The notes beneath the pieces were generated by a model. It was not told where the DNA came from. It did no database searches and saw only the letters and a list, made by a program, of their open reading frames with translations. Both the position numbers and the translations under genes were made by a program. A stretch of DNA of 42,381 nucleotides from Sunxiuqinia dokdonensis (GTDB taxonomy: Bacteria > Bacteroidota > Bacteroidia > Bacteroidales > Prolixibacteraceae), in the NCBI RefSeq assembly GCF_001270965.1, contig NZ_LGIA01000224.1, positions 1 through 42,381 of the forward strand. Direction: 5' to 3'. Positions 7,714 through 15,638 of the stretch are shown one piece after another (position 1 is the stretch's first letter; every line of letters starts with the position of its first letter).

Positions 7714-8271
7714 TCAGAAATGCTCCCCGCTATAGCCCTCTTCTCCGCGGATGCCGATGAGCCATTCGGTGAGTTGATCCGAAGCCGAACTCGTATTTTT
7801 CTGGTACAGGTCACCGCGTTGTTGCAGCAAATATCTGGTCAGCGTCGGGCTATTTTTTTCAGCCACGTAAACGGCATAGATTTCCGCGCCGGCATCGGCC
7901 ATCACATACCTTTGCTCGGTTAGTTCCCCATCTCTTGCTTTTAGCGCCAGAATCTCCGCGGTTCTGATGTCGCTTTCGTCGAGTAAGGACAAGCGCACCT
8001 CGGCCTGCGAAAGGTTCGACTCAAAATTCTGCCGGTTAATTTTGTTATCTTCCGGCCAAGTCCAGTTTTCCGGCTGCTCGTAATCGTAAACCTTTCCTGC
8101 CTGATCGATGATGAAGCCCCGGTGCTGGTAACCCCACGCATGGTTCACATATTCAAACTGGAAATAGATGGTGAGTTGCTCCGACTTGGTTTCAAGCTCT
8201 TTGTCGGTGCAGGAGGCCGATAGCATAAACGGCAGAAGACAGATCAATATTTTCAGCTTACTCGAATTCAT
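7714..8271 (-). CDS. Small lipoprotein of unknown function, third gene of serpin operon
   Basis: This 185-residue protein starts with a lipoprotein signal (MNSSKLKILICLLPFMLSASC; lipidated Cys at 21). The mature part is acidic with many aromatics (FQFEYVNHAWGYQHRG, PENWTWPED) and a central region rich in Leu/Glu/Asp. No family was recognised. Its start overlaps the end of the preceding minus-strand gene by 14 bases, so the two are probably translationally coupled and co-transcribed with the serpin. The context suggests a role in the envelope together with the serpin, but nothing in the sequence states a function. Confidence 0.72.
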   Translation of the reverse strand: MNSSKLKILICLLPFMLSASCTDKELETKSEQLTIYFQFEYVNHAWGYQHRGFIIDQAGKVYDYEQPENWTWPEDNKINRQNFESNLSQAEVRLSLLDESDIRTAEILALKARDGELTEQRYVMADAGAEIYAVYVAEKNSPTLTRYLLQQRGDLYQKNTSSASDQLTEWLIGIRGEEGYSGEHF

Positions 8272-8722
8272 AGCTCAATTCTTTTTGAAAGTGCTCGTCG
8301 CCATACCCGGTAGCCGAAAAGGTGAATGTAACAGGACTTTCGCCGCTTTCGCGCAGCCGGCTGATGTCAAATTGCAGCGTTTCGGTGAACCAGGCTTCGC
8401 AAAAGTCATTGTTGGCGTTGTGCCTGATTTCAAAACTTGGAGGAGGCAGCGGAGGCGTACCGCACCACGGATGTACACGCGCCAAGTCAATGGTGTGCAC
8501 CTTGCAGCCGCCACCATAGCTGAGGTTGACGATCAACAGGTCGCCCTCCACCTTGACGGTGTTGATTTTTACCGGGTCATTCATGAGGCTGTCGGCATTC
8601 GAGAAATTCAAATCGACATAATCAGAAACGCCAGTGGTTTTTATCTTCAAATCCGGGACCTCTTGTTTTTCGGTGCAAGCCCAGATAAAAGCCAAAAGCA
8701 GGATGAGCGAGAATTTATTCAT
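8258..8722 (-). CDS. Small lipoprotein of unknown function, second gene of serpin operon
   Basis: This 154-residue protein has a lipoprotein signal (MNKFSLILLLAFIWAC; Cys at 16). The ATG at 8720-8722 was chosen because it begins this signal peptide; the frame is open further upstream but runs inside the serpin gene. It overlaps the serpin stop by 8 bases (sequence ATGAATAA), a coupling arrangement. The mature part has a GGGC-KVHTIDL segment, a Pro-rich stretch and two further cysteines (WCGTPP, NDFCEAW), which could form disulfides in the periplasm. The C-terminal half reads like a beta-sandwich edge (VTFTFSATGYG). No family is recognised. Confidence 0.72.
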   Translation of the reverse strand: MNKFSLILLLAFIWACTEKQEVPDLKIKTTGVSDYVDLNFSNADSLMNDPVKINTVKVEGDLLIVNLSYGGGCKVHTIDLARVHPWCGTPPLPPPSFEIRHNANNDFCEAWFTETLQFDISRLRESGESPVTFTFSATGYGDEHFQKELSYEFE

Positions 8723-9959
8723 GGAGCAGCGGATTATTGACTTTACCCAGGAACAGGAAAGCGTTGGTATCTTTTTCGCGGATGGCGAAAACAAAGGGGC
8801 GGTCAACCTGAAAAACAGGGTCGGGCCCGACGGACGTGACACCCACTGTAACGCCTGTGACGGCAGCGGCTTCGGTTCCTTCTTCATCGACCTTCACAAA
8901 GGTTTTGTGCTTCACCTCGGAAATATACAAGTCACTGCGGTCAGCAATGCCCGAAAAATCGGATAAGCCAGGATCAAATGCATCGATCATTTCCAACGAC
9001 TTGAGATTATCAACCAGGCTATTGTCGTATTCAAACTCGAATTTTGGCAGGTACACTTTCAAGTTGCTTTTATACATGCTTTCCATCCAGCCATCCAATG
9101 CCGAAGGGGTCAGACTTTCAATCACCTCACTGGTTGTGTGATCCGCTTTGGGCAAAAACACCAGCATGCTGTATTTATCGCTTCCATAAGGCAGTTCGAG
9201 CAATTCGAAGGTGTTGGTGCTGGTGTAGTTTAGCGTGGTCGGTTCCAGCATCATGGTTGGAACCTGCAGCTCGCCGCCGTCTTCGGTGTAAAACGGGCGG
9301 TTGCTGGTGTCGCCTTTTTTGAATTGGTAGGTCCATTTGCCGTTGAAATAAATGGCATTAATCAGGTACATCACATCGTTGGCCGAAACCTGCTCAATGA
9401 TTTTGTCAATCTTATCGCGGGTCTTGTCCTTCACCCAGCCATTTACCCGGCTCAGCGTGGCATCCTCGTTGTTAAAATCCAAGGCTTCCACTTCGGCATC
9501 GTAGAAGTTTTTTTTGGTTGAAATAAAATCGGGTTTCACACTGAAATCATCACGGTGAAAAATGGCATTGGCAATCGACAATTCTACTTTTGGATCGTGG
9601 CTGCCCAAAGCTGCAACCAGTGTTTTATAGGCTTCGTTAATTTGTTCCGAACTCAGACCAGCCTTGTGCAGCACCATTTCCATTTGGGTTTTGGTGTCGC
9701 CACCAGCCCCGTTGTACGCCATGGCCAGTGCGAGCGAAACACTGAGCGGCGAGATCATCAGGTTTTTTCCTTCCTCCAACTCAGCATTGACTTCGCGCAG
9801 CAGCTCCAGCCCAAAAGCATTGTCAGCTTCCACTATTTGTTCCGATTTCAGGTCCAACTCAATGTCGGTTACTTCACCTTCATCCACCACCGAATTGGAG
9901 CAGGACTTTAAAAGGGGCGATGCCAGAAGCAGGCTCAAGAATAGGACGATCGTTTTCAT
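8715..9959 (-). CDS. Lipoprotein serpin (serine/cysteine protease inhibitor)
   Basis: This 414-residue protein is a serpin with a lipoprotein signal ending LLKSC (Cys at 20). ATG 9957-9959 was chosen over the longer frame because it begins the signal. Visible serpin landmarks are NAIFHRDDFSV, YLINAIYFNGKW, VPTMM, LELPYG and the C-terminal RPFVFAI-FLFLGKV. The reactive loop begins near E359 with EEGTEAAAV: Gly at P15, Thr at P14 and Ala at P12-P10, the small-residue hinge required for inhibitory serpins. By standard alignment the scissile bond falls near T375-S376 with Val/Gly/Thr before it, suggesting elastase- or subtilisin-like targets. Lipid-anchored serpins are known in Bacteroidota (for example miropin of Tannerella). 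It heads an overlapping operon with two small lipoproteins. Confidence 0.93.
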   Translation of the reverse strand: MKTIVLFLSLLLASPLLKSCSNSVVDEGEVTDIELDLKSEQIVEADNAFGLELLREVNAELEEGKNLMISPLSVSLALAMAYNGAGGDTKTQMEMVLHKAGLSSEQINEAYKTLVAALGSHDPKVELSIANAIFHRDDFSVKPDFISTKKNFYDAEVEALDFNNEDATLSRVNGWVKDKTRDKIDKIIEQVSANDVMYLINAIYFNGKWTYQFKKGDTSNRPFYTEDGGELQVPTMMLEPTTLNYTSTNTFELLELPYGSDKYSMLVFLPKADHTTSEVIESLTPSALDGWMESMYKSNLKVYLPKFEFEYDNSLVDNLKSLEMIDAFDPGLSDFSGIADRSDLYISEVKHKTFVKVDEEGTEAAAVTGVTVGVTSVGPDPVFQVDRPFVFAIREKDTNAFLFLGKVNNPLLHE

Positions 9960-10368
9960 TGTTTTCGGATTTAACTTTTGTTTCTGTTGTTTTAGACTGA
10001 CAAGCGCAGCAAATGGTTGCGTCAAAAGATCGGTAAAGAAAAAGATTGCGCAACTCAATGCCAATTTGTTTTCTTCTGGTTGCCAATTATTGTCATTGAT
10101 CGTTTCCAAGCAACTTAATCACAATAAAATGACCACCCAATGACTATGAATGACTTTTTATTGAGAAGAGGTAATCTTGCGAAAATGAATCAATCGAAAC
10201 AGAAATTATTTCTCCCCACGCAACCCTTTGTCCGCTTTCCCCATCTGTTTGTTGAAATCACCCATTGAGCCCTTGTGGCTTGAACAGAGCGTTAAGCGAA
10301 CAAAAGAATAGATTGCAAAATGTGCAAGTATTCTGCTAATTTTGATCTTAACCAATTTTGAATGGATT
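9960..10368. other. 409-bp divergent intergenic region, serpin operon to sigma factor
   Basis: It separates the minus-strand serpin operon from the plus-strand sigma factor gene. The right end carries the sigma promoter (10313-10344). No exact TAnnTTTG box was found for the serpin on the minus strand. Open frames reading through this region upstream of the serpin signal peptide are not considered coding. No RNA gene was recognised. Confidence 0.55.
10313..10344 (+). promoter_or_regulatory. Bacteroidota-type promoter of the ECF sigma factor gene
   Basis: TTG at 10313-10315 and TAATTTTG at 10337-10344 are separated by 21 bases, fitting the -33/-7 consensus. Transcription from about 10350 would exclude the TTG at 10342 as translation start and favour the one at 10369. 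Confidence 0.6.
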
Positions 10369-10923
10369 TTGAAAGATCTTAGGCAACTCATTATTGATAG
10401 TGTTGCTGGAAAGTCGAAAGCACAGGCTCAGCTTTACCAGTATTTGGCGCCCAAAATGTATGGGGTTTGTCTGCGCTATTCTAAAGATGAAACCGAAGCG
10501 GAGGACAATTTGCAGGAAGGTTTTTTGAAGGTCTTTGAAAAGATTGGGTCGTTTAGGCACGAAGGCTCGTTTGAAGGCTGGGTGAGGCGAATTATGGTGA
10601 ACGCGGCGCTGGAGCGCTACCGGAAAAATCACCTGATGCATCCGGTTGAAGACATGGGTGTTTTCGATGGGCCGGAGTTGAACGAGCAGATTATTTCGGA
10701 AATGTCGGCCAAGGATTTGATGAAAATTATCAATGAGTTGCCGCCGCGATATCGCATGGTATTTAACCTGTATGTTTTTGAAGGTTTCAACCATAAAGAG
10801 ATTGCCGAAGAAATGAAAATCTCGGTGGGAACATCGAAATCGAACCTGGCGCGTGCCCGGGCGATTTTGCAAGATAAAGTAGTGAAAGTGTTTGGAGAAA
10901 TAGCAAATAATTATTCTGCATGA
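10369..10923 (+). CDS. ECF RNA polymerase sigma factor
   Basis: This protein of about 184 residues is a sigma-70 family ECF regulator. Region 2 includes LYQYLAPKMYGVCLRYSKD, the EAEDNLQEGFLKVF acidic -10 binding helix and FEGWVRRIMVNAAL; region 4 includes LPPRYRMVFNLYVFEG and the helix-turn-helix HKEIAEEMKISVGTSKSNLARAR. The start is taken as TTG 10369 (reading MKDLRQLI, typical of Bacteroidota ECFs) because the promoter lies over the earlier TTG at 10342; no good ATG exists in frame. Its stop overlaps the next gene (ATGA at 10920-10923). That neighbour has a short cytoplasmic N-terminus and one membrane span, the topology expected of a cognate anti-sigma or signal-transmitting partner. Target genes cannot be read from the window. 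Confidence 0.85.
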   Translation: MKDLRQLIIDSVAGKSKAQAQLYQYLAPKMYGVCLRYSKDETEAEDNLQEGFLKVFEKIGSFRHEGSFEGWVRRIMVNAALERYRKNHLMHPVEDMGVFDGPELNEQIISEMSAKDLMKIINELPPRYRMVFNLYVFEGFNHKEIAEEMKISVGTSKSNLARARAILQDKVVKVFGEIANNYSA

Positions 10924-12407
10924 TCAAGGATAATAATCAATTGGATGATTTGTTCCGTTCGAAATTGGATGATTTTGAACAAGAGCCGCCCGCCTATGTG
11001 TGGAGCCGGATTCAGGAACAACAAGCGGGGAACAAGCGGCGCATGCTTTTCTTTTATTTGAAAGGAGCAGGAGTAGCTGCCGCGGTTTTGCTGGCCTTTT
11101 TGCTCGGGTGGCAGTTGCAACAGCAACCTGAGAATTTGGCTCCTGTACTGACTGATCATCAAGTCCAATCGGACGAGAAAACAAGTCAATCCGAATCGTC
11201 AGATTCTGCGACTGATACAAAGGAAGGAACGCTCCCAATACAAGAGAGTACTTCAGCGGAGCAATCATCCGGACTGGCTTTTGCCGAAAGTGGCCGTGGA
11301 AAATCAGCAGCAGAAAAGCCTGAAACAATTGACAGCAACAATACCATCGAATTTCAAATTACAGCAAATGCAGATGCCTCAAGCCATGGGCGCCAATTGG
11401 ACACTGAAGATTCAGAAAACAGGAAACAGGAAACTCAACAGTTCCAATTGCTGCGTTTGCTTCATTTAGAGTTAGATGATTCCTTTAAAGAGCAGGCCCA
11501 GCTGGCCGATTTGCGGAGAAAGCAGCGGGAAACCGCGACTCAGTTTAATACATTCGAGCAAAATCAGATCGAAGAGAATGCCCGTTTGCTGGCGGCGAAC
11601 CGGATGAGTGAATCTCCGGCCGGATGGCAGTTGGGCGCGATGCTCACACCGGGTGTTTCGGTTAATCAAAGTTCGCAAAGCCAGAATTACGCGAGCAGCA
11701 TGGCTATTCCCGATTCAAAAGACAAACTGCAGGTGGGTGGTGGAATCTCTATCGAGTACAAAACCCACAAGCGTTGGAGTGTTCAGAGCGGTGTTTACTA
11801 CAGCAAGCTGGGGCAAACTTCATCTAACCAGTCTTTTCAGCCGGAAGCGCTTTACTCCGATGTTGTTAGCGACGGAGCCTTGCGGGGCGAAGTGGCTTAT
11901 TTCAATACCGCGGTTGCGGTGAAATCGGGCGAAATGTTGATGAATACCGCTGCCGGCGTTGTGGCGATTGACCGGCTTCCAACCAATGCGCGGTTGAGTA
12001 GCGGGTTTGAAACCTTGGCGGCTGATGATGGGATTTTGCTGACGCAGACTGAGTTCGAACAACAGTTTGAATACATCGAAATTCCGCTGATTTTACGCTA
12101 CCAGTTAATTGACGCCACCTTCGAGTTACAGGTACTTGGCGGCCTGAACACCAGTGTGCTGGTTGGCAATAATGCCTACGCCAATAGCGAGTATGGCAAC
12201 GAGCGCATTGGTGAAACACGCGATATGAATGCCGTGAATTACAGCACCAGCTTCGGGTTCGGATTGGGCTACGGCCTTTCGAACAAAATTAGCTTGCATG
12301 TTGAGCCTCAGTTGAGGTATTTTATGGGTTCGCTGAATAGTAATTCCAATGTTAGTTTTAAACCTTACACCATTGGGGTTTATACCGGTTTGAGTTATCA
12401 GTTTTAA
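10920..12407 (+). CDS. Inner-membrane-anchored protein with C-terminal beta-barrel-like domain, sigma-coupled
   Basis: This 495-residue protein has three parts: a cytoplasmic N-terminus of about 42 residues (LDDLFRSKLDDFEQEPPAYVWSRIQ), one transmembrane helix at about 43-65 (FFYLKGAGVAAAVLLAFLLGW), and a long hydrophilic Ser/Glu/Gln-rich linker (about 66-232). Residues about 235-495 resemble an outer membrane beta-barrel of the porin-like type, with repeated glycine/aromatic strands and a final SYQF. The cytoplasmic part overlaps translationally with the ECF sigma gene and may hold the sigma factor, like an anti-sigma factor, though the classical zinc anti-sigma motif is not visible. A polypeptide carrying both an inner-membrane anchor and a barrel-like domain could span the periplasm; alternatively the barrel domain may be a soluble look-alike. 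Function is inferred from context only. Confidence 0.75.
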   Translation: MIKDNNQLDDLFRSKLDDFEQEPPAYVWSRIQEQQAGNKRRMLFFYLKGAGVAAAVLLAFLLGWQLQQQPENLAPVLTDHQVQSDEKTSQSESSDSATDTKEGTLPIQESTSAEQSSGLAFAESGRGKSAAEKPETIDSNNTIEFQITANADASSHGRQLDTEDSENRKQETQQFQLLRLLHLELDDSFKEQAQLADLRRKQRETATQFNTFEQNQIEENARLLAANRMSESPAGWQLGAMLTPGVSVNQSSQSQNYASSMAIPDSKDKLQVGGGISIEYKTHKRWSVQSGVYYSKLGQTSSNQSFQPEALYSDVVSDGALRGEVAYFNTAVAVKSGEMLMNTAAGVVAIDRLPTNARLSSGFETLAADDGILLTQTEFEQQFEYIEIPLILRYQLIDATFELQVLGGLNTSVLVGNNAYANSEYGNERIGETRDMNAVNYSTSFGFGLGYGLSNKISLHVEPQLRYFMGSLNSNSNVSFKPYTIGVYTGLSYQF

Positions 12408-12466
12408 ACTTCGTGCTGACCTGCGAACTTGAAACCCCGGCTTTTTTGTCAACAATTCATACAAAC

Positions 12467-12499
12467 AAAAAAGGCAACTCGCGATGAGCTGCCCTTTTT
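12467..12499 (-). terminator. Bidirectional terminator between sigma operon and fasciclin gene
   Basis: AAAAAAGGCAACTC (ending 12480) and GAGCTGCCCTTTTT (12486-12499) form a stem with one mismatch and a GCGAT loop. Both strands have a U-tract, so it can serve the convergent genes on either side. Confidence 0.75.
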
Positions 12500-12547
12500 G
12501 ATTGTTTCTAATTGTTTATCTTGTTTCTGGCGTATTTCAATGGTTTT

Positions 12548-14383
12548 TTATGGTAGGATGACTTTGTCAATCACATGAATCACTCCGTTGGTGGTCTGCA
12601 CATTAAGTAGTGAAGGAACCAAGCCCGATTCGCGTGTATTGGCATCTGTTATTTTCAAGGTTGAAAGATCCAAGTTGAATGTTCCGTTCAAAGTGGTTAC
12701 TGTGCCCGATTCCAGGTCGCTTGAGTAAACGCGGCCCTCTACCACATGATAGAGTAATACGTTTGTCAAAGTTTCCACAGGAATGTCATCCAGGCTGTTC
12801 ACATCGGGTCCCAGTTCGTCGAGCAAGTCAAGGAAAGCCTGGTTGGTCGGAGCAAATACCGTAAATGGTCCGCCTGTTGCCAAGGTGTTGGTCAAGCCGG
12901 CTTTGATAACTGCATCAACCAGGATAGAGAATTCAGGAGCTAAGCTTTGAGCTTTTTCAACAATATTCATGCTTGGTGGCAGTAAAACCTGGTCAATGGC
13001 GTGAATTACTCCGTTTGATGCTGCAACATCGGGAATGGCCACATTGGCATCATTGATCATCACCCCTGAAGTCAGGTCAACTTCAACTGCGGCACCGTTC
13101 AAAGTCGGAACAAATCCGTTGGCCAGGTCGGTAGAGTATACGCTGCCCGAGACTACATGGTAAAGCAAGATCGGAGTCAGTTGTTCGGCTGTTAAATCAG
13201 CTACTCCACCCACGCCCAGTGTTAGAAATAGGCTTTCGAATGCTGCGTTGGTCGGAGCGAATACGGTGAAAGGACCTTCTCCTGAAAGAGCACCAGCTAA
13301 GTCGGCTTTGACAACCGCTTCAACCAAAATTGAGAATTCGGGATCGAAGCTAATGGCTTTTTCAACGATGTTTATCGGAGGAAGTAAAACTTTGTCGATG
13401 GCATGAATCACACCGTTAGTCGCTTGCTGGTCAGCGATCACAACGTTGGCATCGTTAATCATGACGCCTGATGACAGGTCAACTTCAATTTCTTTTCCAT
13501 TCAGTGTCGGAACTGGTCCGCTCAAAAGTTCGAATGAAAATACACTTCCGGCAACTACGTGGTAAAGCAGAATTGGTGTCAAGTCTTCGGCGGTCAAATC
13601 TTCAATACCATTCACGCCCAAAGCTGTAAATAACTCTTCAAAAGCGGCGTTGGTTGGCGCAAACACGGTGAATGTACCACCATCGGCCAAAGTTCCAGCC
13701 AGGTCGGCTTTCACCACTGCATCAACCAGAATTGAGAATTCAGGATCGAAACTAATGGCTTTTTCAACCAAATTCATTGAAGGTGGCAGTAATACTTTGT
13801 CAATAATATGGATCACGCCATTCAATGCTCTGAGGTCAGCAATTTCAACCGATGCGTCGTTGACCATCACGCCACTTGACAGGTCGATTCTGATATACGC
13901 TCCGTTGATAGTCTGAACAAGGCCGTTTGACAGGTCTCCGGATTGTACCCGCCCTGCAACCGCGTGGTAAAGTAAGATGGGAGTCAGTTGCTCTGCCGTT
14001 AAGTCATCAACTCCATTCACGCCAAGGGCTGCAAATAATTCTGCAAAGGCAGCGTCGGTCGGCGCAAAAATGGTGAGGTCGTTTTTGGCCACGGTGCTTG
14101 TCAAACCAGACTTGGCCAGTGCTTTCATTAAAACGGTAAACTTGGGTTTCTTGGCATTGATGCTTTGTTTTTTCAACTCAGAAAGTGTGCTGCTGTAAGC
14201 ATCCGGATTCTCTGTTATTTGTTGCAAAGCAACTGTAATATCTACTGTCGCGGGATCTTCCACAACGACGGGATCATCATCATCGTTGTTGCATCCAACG
14301 AAAGTGAAGGCCATGACGGCCACCAGGACTAATGAAGTTAAAGACTTCATGCGATTCGATTTTTTGTTTTCTTGTGTTTTCAT
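12548..14383 (-). CDS. Surface lipoprotein with four fasciclin (FAS1) domains
   Basis: This 611-residue protein has a lipoprotein signal (SLVLVAVMAFTFVGC, Cys at 31) followed by NNDDDDP, an acidic tail like the Bacteroidota surface-export signal. ATG 14381-14383 is chosen as start; ATG 14348-14350 would also give a functional signal. Four FAS1 domains follow at about 80-202, 204-335, 339-467 and 474-611, each with the H1 motif (TVFAPTNAAF), the LLYHVV box and the H2 motif (NGVIHAIDKVLLPP). Domains 2 and 3 are very close, including at DNA level, showing recent duplication; domain 4 is the most divergent. FAS1 domains mediate adhesion to matrix or polysaccharide. The gene is single, with a terminator downstream. 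Confidence 0.92.
   Translation of the reverse strand: MKTQENKKSNRMKSLTSLVLVAVMAFTFVGCNNDDDDPVVVEDPATVDITVALQQITENPDAYSSTLSELKKQSINAKKPKFTVLMKALAKSGLTSTVAKNDLTIFAPTDAAFAELFAALGVNGVDDLTAEQLTPILLYHAVAGRVQSGDLSNGLVQTINGAYIRIDLSSGVMVNDASVEIADLRALNGVIHIIDKVLLPPSMNLVEKAISFDPEFSILVDAVVKADLAGTLADGGTFTVFAPTNAAFEELFTALGVNGIEDLTAEDLTPILLYHVVAGSVFSFELLSGPVPTLNGKEIEVDLSSGVMINDANVVIADQQATNGVIHAIDKVLLPPINIVEKAISFDPEFSILVEAVVKADLAGALSGEGPFTVFAPTNAAFESLFLTLGVGGVADLTAEQLTPILLYHVVSGSVYSTDLANGFVPTLNGAAVEVDLTSGVMINDANVAIPDVAASNGVIHAIDQVLLPPSMNIVEKAQSLAPEFSILVDAVIKAGLTNTLATGGPFTVFAPTNQAFLDLLDELGPDVNSLDDIPVETLTNVLLYHVVEGRVYSSDLESGTVTTLNGTFNLDLSTLKITDANTRESGLVPSLLNVQTTNGVIHVIDKVILP
12900..14130 (-). repeat. DNA-level tandem repeats encoding FAS1 domains 1-3 and start of 4
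   Basis: Repeated segments about 402-411 bases apart share long near-identical stretches, for example the blocks around 13295-13370 and 13691-13770 encoding KADLAG...EFSILV...EKAISFDPEF. Such repeats allow unequal recombination that changes the number of domains. Confidence 0.65.
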
Positions 14384-14687
14384 TTCAGTTAAAGTTTTTG
14401 AATTTGAAAGTAAAACAGCAGAAGAAGTAAAAGTGTTTAAGAGATTAGAATATCTTTTAGACAAAAAATGACAAAATTATGACACATATCAATAAAATAA
14501 GGCTTTTCGTGTGTATTTTCATGCTTATTAATAAATGTTAATATATTTTAACCCGTGAAAAAATCATGGGCAATTGCTTTTTTTTTTTTTGAGGTGCCGT
14601 ATGATGGATGTTATTGATTGTTTCGGTTTGATATTGGTTTGGTTTTCAGTTAAATTCGGTCTAATTTGCTGATCAAAACGACATGTA
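14384..14687. other. 304-bp divergent intergenic region with poly-T tract
   Basis: It separates the minus-strand fasciclin gene from the plus-strand Tat-exported protein. A minus-strand -7 box candidate TAATTTTG (complement of 14472-14479) lies about 90 bases upstream of the fasciclin start, but no good -33 accompanies it. A run of 13 T residues occurs at 14578-14590. A near-match to TAnnTTTG (TCTAATTTGC, about 14659-14668) precedes the plus-strand gene. No gene is visible. Confidence 0.45.
14578..14590 (+). repeat. Homopolymeric T13 tract upstream of Tat-exported protein
   Basis: Thirteen consecutive T residues lie 97 bases before the start codon at 14688. Tracts of this length are prone to slippage and sequencing error; in a promoter region they can vary expression. 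Confidence 0.8.
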
Positions 14688-15602
14688 ATGGGAAATTCAG
14701 TATCGCGAAGAGATTTGTTGAAAGCAGCGCTTGCTGCTCCAATTGTGGCTGCCGGAAGCATGGCACCGGGCTATGCGGGCGCTTTGATCCCGGAAATTTA
14801 TTCTCACTTGCTTAAGCTCAGTTTGAATTTGTATTCATTTAATAGCTTGTTGAGTCGAGGGGAAAGGGATTTGTTCGATATGCTTGATTTTTGTGCCAGC
14901 CACAATTTTGAAGCCATAGACCCAACCGGTTATTATTTCCCGGGCTATCCCGAAGTCCCTTCCGATGGGTTTATTTTTGAATTTAAACGACAAGCCTTTT
15001 TGCTTGGGCTCGATATTAGCGGAACAGGTGTTCGTAACGACTTTGCCAGCCCGAACGCGAGCGACCGCCGGAAGGATGTTGAGTTGATTAAAAAGTGGGT
15101 GGAAGTAGCGGCCAAACTTGGCAGCCCAAACTTGCGTATTTTTGCCGGAGCCAGCAGTCATGAAGGGTTTTCGCGCGACGAGGTTTTTGAGTGGATGGCC
15201 AAAGATATTCGGGAGTGCTGCGACTATGCAGCGCAATTTGGGGTGATGATCGCCTTACAAAATCACAATGATTTTTTGAAAACAGCCGATGATGTTGATC
15301 GAATTTTCAACTTGGTTGATTCCGACTGGCTTGGTTTAAACCTCGATATTGGGAGCTATCGCCAGAAAGATCCGTATGTGGAGATTCAGCAAAATATTGC
15401 ACGAGCCGTGACCTGGCAGATTAAAGAAAATGTGTGGATTGATGGGGTAGAGGCTCCGACTGACTATGTGAAACTTTTTAAGATCATCAAAGAATCAGGT
15501 TACAGGGGCTATCTGCCCCTTGAAACGCTGGGGCCGGGTGATCCATATGGGAAAGTACCAAACCTGCTCCGTCAGATAAGATCAGCACTGGAGCAAGTTT
15601 AG
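14688..15602 (+). CDS. Tat-exported sugar phosphate isomerase/epimerase-like TIM-barrel protein
   Basis: This 304-residue protein opens with a twin-arginine signal: SRRDLLKA at 6-13, a hydrophobic Ala-rich stretch and cleavage near AGA. The mature part is an AP-endonuclease-2/xylose-isomerase-like TIM barrel: KLSLNLYSFNSLL near the start, HNFEAIDPTGYYFPGYP, NLRIFAGAS, IALQNHNDF, GLNLDIGSY and a final RGYLPLETLGPGDP with the conserved Glu. Histidine and acidic residues at strand ends fit a divalent metal site. Relatives act as sugar isomerases or epimerases; Tat export suggests folding with its metal in the cytoplasm before acting on sugars in the periplasm. The substrate is unknown. No partner gene is adjacent on the same strand. 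Confidence 0.82.
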   Translation: MGNSVSRRDLLKAALAAPIVAAGSMAPGYAGALIPEIYSHLLKLSLNLYSFNSLLSRGERDLFDMLDFCASHNFEAIDPTGYYFPGYPEVPSDGFIFEFKRQAFLLGLDISGTGVRNDFASPNASDRRKDVELIKKWVEVAAKLGSPNLRIFAGASSHEGFSRDEVFEWMAKDIRECCDYAAQFGVMIALQNHNDFLKTADDVDRIFNLVDSDWLGLNLDIGSYRQKDPYVEIQQNIARAVTWQIKENVWIDGVEAPTDYVKLFKIIKESGYRGYLPLETLGPGDPYGKVPNLLRQIRSALEQV

Positions 15603-15638
15603 AACTTCGGTGACTGTTTTCATTTCTGGCGTTCGGAA

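Noticed and set aside
14472-14479. Minus-strand TAATTTTG as the promoter of the fasciclin gene
   Set aside because: The box matches, but no TTG lies at the right distance and the region is very AT-rich, so a chance match is likely; noted only within the intergenic entry.
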